Shown one piece after another: positions 59,582 through 64,000 of a stretch of 64,000 nucleotides of DNA. Source of the DNA: Kaistella sp. SH40-3 (GTDB taxonomy: Bacteria; Bacteroidota; Bacteroidia; Flavobacteriales; Weeksellaceae). Each line of letters begins with the position of its first letter. Positions within the stretch are counted from its first letter, which is position 1. The stretch covers positions 62,001-126,000 of the forward strand of contig NZ_JAQYUS010000003.1 of assembly GCF_030686865.1 (NCBI RefSeq), written 5' to 3'. A program made the position numbers and the translations under genes. Below the pieces are notes generated by a model, which was not told the origin of the DNA, did not search any database, and worked only from the letters and a program-made list of their open reading frames with translations.

Positions 59582-60856
59582 TTGGAAAGAAAGAAAATCG
59601 TTACTCAGCATTATTTCCGGCTCATCGTTGCATCAATAATTGTAGGGTTGGCAAGTGCGATACTGGCTTTTAGTTTGAAGCATCTGACCGAATATTTTGA
59701 ACATCATCTGTTCAATGCCGTCAATGCCACTTATTCTGCATTGTTTATTATTTTACCCTCGGTTGGAATTACAACCATTTATTTTTTAAGAAAATATCTT
59801 TTTCAAAACAGAAAGAATAAAGGAATTACGGAAATCTATAAAACCCTCGATCAAAGAAAAGATCATTTGCCCTTATTTAAAATTCCTTCTCACTTTTTTA
59901 ATGGATTTCTGACCGTTATTTTTGGAGGTTCAACCGGAGTTGAAGTCTCTACGGTGGTTGCCACAGCGACGATTGGAAATTACGCTTACGAAAAAGAATT
60001 TTCTGCCCGAATGTACAAACGCGAATTAATCTGTGCGGGAGTAGTGGCAGGAGTTGCGATTTTATTCACCAGTCCATTGGCTGGATTTTTATTTGCAATG
60101 GAAGTCATCGCGCGGAAAACGAGAAAATCCTTAATCATTGCCTGTACAGCATCGGCATTGTTAAGTTGGCTTTTCATTGAACTTTTCGATTCTGAAACAA
60201 TTCTGACTCATCAAGTCACAGAATGGACGTACGCTGCAATTCCGTTCTTTATTATATTAAGTATTTTGGGCGGTGGACTTTCGGTTTATTTTACGCTGTT
60301 GGTTACCCGAATGAAGAAACTATTTGGAAATATTTCTAATAATTTTATCAGAGTGAATTTGGGCGCCATCGCAGTTGGAATCATGATTTTCTTTTTCCCA
60401 AGTTTGTACGGCGACAGTTACCACGGTTTACATGAAATTTTGAATACACCTTTGGAATTATGCTCTGCGACACCCATTCTGTTTCTGTTCGCAGTAGCAG
60501 TTCTGAAACCTTTAGCATCTGCATTAACTTTAGGCGCAGGCGGCGATGGCGGTGTTTTCGCACCAAGTATTGTGGCTGGTGCTTTTTTAGGTTTAATGGT
60601 GGCCTTTGTTGGAAATAATTACTTCGGGATGAATCTGATCCCCGTAAATTTTGCCTTACTTGGCGCAGCGGTTACTTTGTCTGCGTCTTTATATGCACCT
60701 TTTACGTCTGTAGTTTTGATTTGCAATCTGCTTCCGGATGGATATGTATTATTTATACCCATTTTGATCTGTTGTTTCATTTCGCATCAGTTTGCGAAGA
60801 AACTTCTTCCATATAATGTTTATACTTATGACTTTTATCTGAGTTCAAAAAATTAA
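59582..60856 (+). CDS. Chloride channel / ClC family transporter
   Basis: The 424-residue protein has the ClC selectivity regions: 'FGGSTGVEVSTVVATATIG' (region like G-K-E-G-P, here with E replaced in place: S-T-G-V-E), 'FTSPLAGFLFAMEV' and 'LGAGGDGGVFAPSIVAGAFLG' (G-x-F-x-P). It lacks CBS domains. It starts at TTG 59582; the first in-frame ATG (about residue 140) would remove a third of the membrane part. ClC proteins carry chloride or exchange it for protons. In this case the gating glutamate of the usual GREGP motif is not in the same place, and coupling cannot be told. Confidence 0.88.
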   Translation: MERKKIVTQHYFRLIVASIIVGLASAILAFSLKHLTEYFEHHLFNAVNATYSALFIILPSVGITTIYFLRKYLFQNRKNKGITEIYKTLDQRKDHLPLFKIPSHFFNGFLTVIFGGSTGVEVSTVVATATIGNYAYEKEFSARMYKRELICAGVVAGVAILFTSPLAGFLFAMEVIARKTRKSLIIACTASALLSWLFIELFDSETILTHQVTEWTYAAIPFFIILSILGGGLSVYFTLLVTRMKKLFGNISNNFIRVNLGAIAVGIMIFFFPSLYGDSYHGLHEILNTPLELCSATPILFLFAVAVLKPLASALTLGAGGDGGVFAPSIVAGAFLGLMVAFVGNNYFGMNLIPVNFALLGAAVTLSASLYAPFTSVVLICNLLPDGYVLFIPILICCFISHQFAKKLLPYNVYTYDFYLSSKN

Positions 60857-61051
60857 GTAAAACTCTATTAAAACAATTCTTTTAACCACAAAGTCAAAAA
60901 AGTATTATCTAATATCATCCTTATAAAGAGCACAGAACATCTGAAAAACGATTAATTTTTACTTCATAAACTTCTATTTACTATTTTAAAAAGAATTCTT
61001 GGTGACTTGGTGATTTAAGAAACGCTCCTATTTTGTGATTTAAAAAGAATC

Positions 61052-61088
61052 GTAAAAATAGAAATCCACCTCATCAAATGAAGTGGAT
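61052..61088 (-). terminator. Terminator of ric
   Basis: ATCCAC / GTGGAT and TCAT / ATGA pairs form a hairpin whose minus-strand continuation is T-rich, 30 bp after the ric stop. Confidence 0.7.
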
Positions 61089-61117
61089 CTCAGTAAAAAA
61101 CAGAAAATTTAGTAAGT

Positions 61118-61831
61118 TTAGAAAGTCTTTTCTAAAGCAATGGCTTTGGGAAAAAGAATATTGTTTTCGAGGTGAATGTGGGTATGTAAATCTTTTTCAA
61201 AATCTTCAAGCATTTTATAAGTTACTTGATACGTTCCACAAGCATCATCTGGGAATTGATAGTTATTGGTCAATTCGTCAATCTTCACAAAGAGGTCGCC
61301 TACCACAGTGTGTTCATGTTTCATCATGGCAACCGGACTTTCTACCGTTCCGAAATTTGGAGTGATTAATTCCTCGCCTTTTTGTTTGGCGTTCACCATT
61401 CTTTTAATGAAAGGGAAAAGAATTAATTCTTCTTTTTTCATGTGTGCTGCTAACTCTCCGGAAATCTCTGTGAAAATACTGTTAATTTCAAATAGTTCCG
61501 GATGTCTGTCGCCGTGAACTTTACACAGTTTATTCAAATATTGAAGGAGCACCGTTGAATTTTCTTCCACATAACGGTGATGTGTTTTCTCAACATAATC
61601 CGCTAATAAATCTAAAGGCCAAGAATTAAAATCAATATCGCCAGATTTTAAATTGGCAACATTTTCTAATTCATTATAAATATCTTCTGCTTGATATTTT
61701 TTATTTTCACACGCTTCTTCCACGGTTCTGTCGCCTTTGCAACAAAAATCGATTTTATATTTGCGGAATACCTGTGCCGCTCTGAAATCTTCTGCTACAA
61801 ATTCACCGATGGTTTTTTCTTTCGTTAACAT
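61118..61831 (-). CDS. ric: Iron-sulfur cluster repair di-iron protein (RIC/ScdA/YtfE)
   Basis: The 237-residue protein has the ScdA N-terminal domain (1-60: 'TIGEFVAEDFRAAQVFRKYKIDFCCKGDRTVEEAC', with the Cys-Cys pair). It also has a hemerythrin-like di-iron domain (about 75-230) with spaced His/Glu ligands: 'HHRYVEE', 'HGDRHPELFE', 'HMKKEELILFP', 'MMKHEHTVVGD' and 'HTHIHLENNILFP'. It repairs iron-sulfur clusters damaged by NO or peroxide. An Rrf2-type regulator gene lies upstream on the same strand. A minus-strand TACATTTG box at 61856-61863 adjoins a small ATGTACAT palindrome. Confidence 0.93.
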   Translation of the reverse strand: MLTKEKTIGEFVAEDFRAAQVFRKYKIDFCCKGDRTVEEACENKKYQAEDIYNELENVANLKSGDIDFNSWPLDLLADYVEKTHHRYVEENSTVLLQYLNKLCKVHGDRHPELFEINSIFTEISGELAAHMKKEELILFPFIKRMVNAKQKGEELITPNFGTVESPVAMMKHEHTVVGDLFVKIDELTNNYQFPDDACGTYQVTYKMLEDFEKDLHTHIHLENNILFPKAIALEKTF

Positions 61832-61855
61832 GATGTCTTATTTAATATTATAATA

Positions 61856-61866
61856 CAAATGTACAT
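61856..61866 (-). promoter_or_regulatory. -7 box and small palindrome upstream of ric
   Basis: Minus-strand TACATTTG (61856-61863) overlaps ATGTACAT (61859-61866), set in AAGATGTACATTT. AAGATG...ATTT is reminiscent of the proteobacterial NsrR half-site. The Rrf2 gene next door makes it a candidate operator, but this is only a likeness. Confidence 0.4.
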
Positions 61867-61955
61867 CTTATTTTTAATTCGGACAAATTTATCTTAATTA
61901 AGTTTAAAAGTTTTTGAAAATCATAATTATCTTTTTTTCAGTTGTTAAAGTTGAA

Positions 61956-62387
61956 TTATTTCAGCCAGACCAAACCATTTTCGGTTTTGATAGCCAGGTC
62001 ATAGAAAGAATATTTTTGAGTCATGGCTATTAGATTATCGCGTACAATTTTAAAATCATCATGCACTGGACAAGGATTCTCACCGGAGCATTTGTGTAAG
62101 CCTAAACCGCAATTGGTAAAGATGCCATCTCCATCTATAAGTTGCACAACATCATATATCTTCGTTTTCTTTTGTTTAGCGACAGGAAATATAAAACCAC
62201 CCTGTTTGCCTCGTACAGACTCCAAAATATTGACTTTGCATAATTGCTGTAAAATTTTTGCTGTAAAAGCTTCTGGCGCATTCACCGATTTTGCCACCTC
62301 TTTTACATTGGCACGCCGATCCTGATGACTTTGTTGCGCAATATAAATTGTTGCTTTAATAGCGTATTCACAAGCTTTAGAAAACAT
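61956..62387 (-). CDS. Rrf2-family iron-sulfur transcriptional regulator (NsrR/IscR-like)
   Basis: The 143-residue protein has an N-terminal winged HTH ('FSKACEYAIKATIYIAQ', 'VKEVAKSVNAPEAFTAKILQQLCKVNILESVRGKQGGF') and three cysteines (93, 100, 106; C-x6-C-x5-C) in 'NCGLGLHKCSGENPC'. These match the cluster ligands of NsrR and IscR. It is next to ric and is therefore likely an NO or iron-sulfur sensor that controls it. Only 14 bp separate it from the upstream membrane-protein gene. Confidence 0.9.
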   Translation of the reverse strand: MFSKACEYAIKATIYIAQQSHQDRRANVKEVAKSVNAPEAFTAKILQQLCKVNILESVRGKQGGFIFPVAKQKKTKIYDVVQLIDGDGIFTNCGLGLHKCSGENPCPVHDDFKIVRDNLIAMTQKYSFYDLAIKTENGLVWLK

Positions 62388-62401
62388 TTTTTGAAAATTT
62401 G

Positions 62402-62776
62402 TTATTTAAAAAATTGCCATTTCGGAATAATCGCCAATAATCCCACTCCTACGAATAGAAACATATTAGTAACATCCGTGTAAAGAAACGTGGAAAGGAA
62501 ATAATTATGTGCTAAAAAATGAATCACCAATGCGGCCGGAAATAGGTATACGCCCATCTTTCTGTAAAAATAAATTACAATTACAGAGGCAATCATTATT
62601 AAATCTACTAGAAAAATAAAATAGAAATATCCTGTCGGAATATTAAGATCCAAATGTTGCGTATATTCATCATGGTCAATTCCCACACCCATCAGGGAAA
62701 AAAAGAGGAGCGCTGCCAAGGTTAAAACAAATCCAAAATCCTTCTTTGGACTTTCACCTTCAAAATTATCATTCAT
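62402..62776 (-). CDS. Small four-TM membrane protein of unknown function
   Basis: The 124-residue protein has four membrane segments: FGFVLTLAALLFFSLMGVGI, YFYFIFLVDLIMIASVIVIY, VYLFPAALVIHFLAHNYFL and MFLFVGVGLLAIIP. The first loop has a polar 'DHDEYTQHLD' with several His/Asp that could bind a metal. I do not recognise the family. It is directly upstream of the Rrf2 gene (14-bp gap) and thus probably in the same NO/iron-sulfur operon. A hairpin lies 13 bp before the start codon. Confidence 0.7.
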   Translation of the reverse strand: MNDNFEGESPKKDFGFVLTLAALLFFSLMGVGIDHDEYTQHLDLNIPTGYFYFIFLVDLIMIASVIVIYFYRKMGVYLFPAALVIHFLAHNYFLSTFLYTDVTNMFLFVGVGLLAIIPKWQFFK

Positions 62777-62788
62777 AATGGTAAAAAT

Positions 62789-62822
62789 AAAAAAACTTTT
62801 GATAAGAAATCAAAAGTTTTAG
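62789..62822 (-). terminator. Terminator or attenuator upstream of the membrane-protein gene
   Basis: AAAACTTTTGAT / ATCAAAAGTTTT form a 12-bp stem with a 5-nt loop. The minus-strand end is followed by T7. It can end Lrp transcription 25 bp after its stop. It is so close to the next start codon (13 bp) that an attenuator role is also possible. Confidence 0.75.
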
Positions 62823-62845
62823 TTTTTGTTGATATAAATCACAGT

Positions 62846-63316
62846 TTAGATAGAAACCGCTTGAATTAATCTGTTTTTATCTGAAATATGCTCTTCCATA
62901 GAGATCATACTTTCAGTTCTCATTACATCTTGAATGTCATCAATCTGATAAATGATTCTTTTTGCGTCCTCTGTATTCTTAGCTTTTACTTTGCAGAAAA
63001 TATTGTATTTCCCAGAAATAACACTTGCTTCAATTACATTAGGAATTGTTGTAAGTTCCTTTAAAACTTCCTGCGTTCTGTTTGACTTGGTCAAAAGAAT
63101 CCCAATAAATGCAGTAAAATGGTAATCTAATTTTGAATAGTCGATGTTTAGAGAAGAACCTAAAATAATTCCCGCATCTTCCATTTTCTTAACCCGTACA
63201 TGGATCGTCCCCGCCGATACATCCATTTGCTTTGCAATTTCTGTAAAAGGCATTCTGGTATTTTCAACTAAAAAATCCAGAATTTTCTTGTCTATTTCGT
63301 CAAGCTGATAATTCAT
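62846..63316 (-). CDS. Lrp/AsnC family transcriptional regulator
   Basis: The 156-residue protein has the AsnC HTH ('LDEIDKKILDFLVENTRMPFTEIAKQMDVSAGTIHVRVKKMEDAGIILGSSLNID') and a RAM effector domain ('FTAFIGILLTKSNRTQEVLKELTTIPNVIEASVISGKYNIFCKVKAKNTEDAKRIIYQIDDIQDVMRTESMISMEE'). It responds to amino acids in relatives. It has its own -7 box at 63362-63369 (TAAATTTG, minus strand). Confidence 0.93.
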   Translation of the reverse strand: MNYQLDEIDKKILDFLVENTRMPFTEIAKQMDVSAGTIHVRVKKMEDAGIILGSSLNIDYSKLDYHFTAFIGILLTKSNRTQEVLKELTTIPNVIEASVISGKYNIFCKVKAKNTEDAKRIIYQIDDIQDVMRTESMISMEEHISDKNRLIQAVSI

Positions 63317-63361
63317 TTTTTATGCTTTTATATATTTATTAATAGTATGTCTATTTTTTTG

Positions 63362-63369
63362 CAAATTTA
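63362..63369 (-). promoter_or_regulatory. -7 box of the Lrp gene
   Basis: Minus-strand TAAATTTG, 45 nt before the ATG at 63316. Confidence 0.5.
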
Positions 63370-63448
63370 CAAAAAAATATGAATACATGAAAATAATATG
63401 AAACATTAATAAATTTTAACTAATAATAGACCTTTTGCGTTAATATTC

Positions 63449-64000
63449 TTATTTTATGGTTGTGTTTTTAACGGAATCTGTTTTAATTTCAACGGTTTTA
63501 GACTCCTTATTTTTATTCTTTTTCTTTCTTTTAAAGATGGTATTAAAACTTTTACTATAAACTACCCCAGCACCATAACTTTGGTTAGCACCCGCATTTC
63601 CCGCCGAAGTTCCGTTAAGTCCAATATTGGTTGGCTTAGAGTACGCTCGTAATAATCTAGTGCCATCATTATTTTTAGACCAGTCATATTCTACAATCCC
63701 CTCACCAGACAAATAATCACTTCCCGCATTTTCCGATTTCGAAATCGGGATTCCCAAACCTGTTTTTACTGTAATTCTTGGTGATAAAGCAAAACTTAAA
63801 CTTGCATTGGCTCGATCTCCCGTATTGGATCCCGCATCGCCCTTTAAATAATTTAAATCCACCTGAAATTCATTACTAATGGTATTTAGCACCGATCCAA
63901 GTTGTTTGAATAGCATATTGTAACCTGAACTCTCCGCAAAATTCCCAATATTAATATCGAATCCTCCGGAGTTGCTGACATTGAAACTATTGAGCACCAA
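63449..64000 (-). CDS. C-terminal part of a TamB-like (DUF490) translocation/assembly protein
   Basis: The last 183 or so residues of a protein whose start is beyond 64000. It contains 'FKQLGSVLNTISNEFQVDLNYLKGD', 'ASLSFALSPRITVKTGLGIP' and 'GEGIVEYDWSKNNDGTRLLRAYSK', the strand-rich end of DUF490/TamB proteins, then a basic, charged tail (IFKRKKKNKNKESKT) not usual for TamB. TamB-like proteins bridge inner and outer membranes in lipid or protein transport. The size of the missing part cannot be told. Confidence 0.7.
   Translation of the reverse strand: MVLNSFNVSNSGGFDINIGNFAESSGYNMLFKQLGSVLNTISNEFQVDLNYLKGDAGSNTGDRANASLSFALSPRITVKTGLGIPISKSENAGSDYLSGEGIVEYDWSKNNDGTRLLRAYSKPTNIGLNGTSAGNAGANQSYGAGVVYSKSFNTIFKRKKKNKNKESKTVEIKTDSVKNTTIK

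Overview
The window comes from an AT-rich (roughly one third G+C by eye) chromosome of a Bacteroidota bacterium, most likely a Flavobacteriia/Weeksellaceae member close to Chryseobacterium or Kaistella. The evidence is two secreted proteins with type IX secretion C-terminal sorting domains, large SprA-like and peptidase-like outer-membrane barrels, many Bacteroidota-type -7 boxes (TAnnTTTG) in front of genes that lack Shine-Dalgarno sequences, Bacteroidota-type families (DUF4846, DUF6263, split transketolase, YfhO) and frequent TTG starts. No rRNA, tRNA, CRISPR array or prophage was seen.

Layout. 0-3 kb: end of a DsbA/FrnE-like gene, a GreA/GreB-type factor, an MFS exporter and a DUF4846 protein. 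3-15 kb: envelope genes (M1-peptidase-like protein fused to a barrel, two T9SS cargo proteins, a 1077-residue SprA-like outer-membrane protein, a NamZ/DUF1343 muramidase, a LolC/E-type permease) and a PLP-dependent cysteine synthase. 15-21.5 kb: a minus-strand group (DUF6263 lipoprotein, small membrane protein, YfhO, glycosyltransferase) interrupted by a GIY-YIG cassette with terminal inverted repeats. 21.6-34.4 kb: housekeeping genes (M3 peptidase, cupin, LPG-synthase-like membrane protein, panD, HU, pdxH, YqgE, a class IV aminotransferase-like protein, START-like protein, ABM-domain protein, DHA2-type MFS pump, pirin, catalase, GNAT). 34.4-38.4 kb: Na+/solute symporter, then a REP-associated tyrosine transposase (RAYT) with its palindromes, and a frameshifted HsdR-N-type nuclease. 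38.4-46.6 kb: an adhesin-like pair and two paralogous membrane TPR-HTH regulators. 47-49 kb: split transketolase. 49.3-53.3 kb: accessory genes (frameshifted TIR/NDT-like protein, RelE/ParE toxin-antitoxin pair, GC-rich BCCT transporter with an in-frame stop). 54-57.3 kb: cation/proton antiporter, universal stress protein, DUF488, DUF2945. 57.5-61 kb: LysR/YeiH pair and a ClC channel. 61-64 kb: an NO/iron-sulfur repair module (Ric/ScdA, Rrf2 regulator, unknown membrane protein), an Lrp regulator and the end of a TamB-like gene.

The most unusual content is the set of small dispersed elements. The RAYT gene carries its own 33-bp REP hairpin as exactly eleven in-frame codons, and it is also flanked by two copies of that REP and by a 59-bp diverged duplication of the neighbouring symporter's 3' end. 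A second family (stem GCCGCACGAA / TTCGTGTGGC) brackets the toxin-antitoxin pair and lies beside a DUF488 gene fossil. A third family (CCCGG...GGAGCTC...AAAGCGGGA...GACGGAA) occurs twice in intergenic DNA. A fourth forms the 37-bp inverted ends of the GIY-YIG cassette. Several genes near these elements are broken by one-base indels or a stop; true decay, phase variation and sequencing error cannot be separated from the sequence alone.
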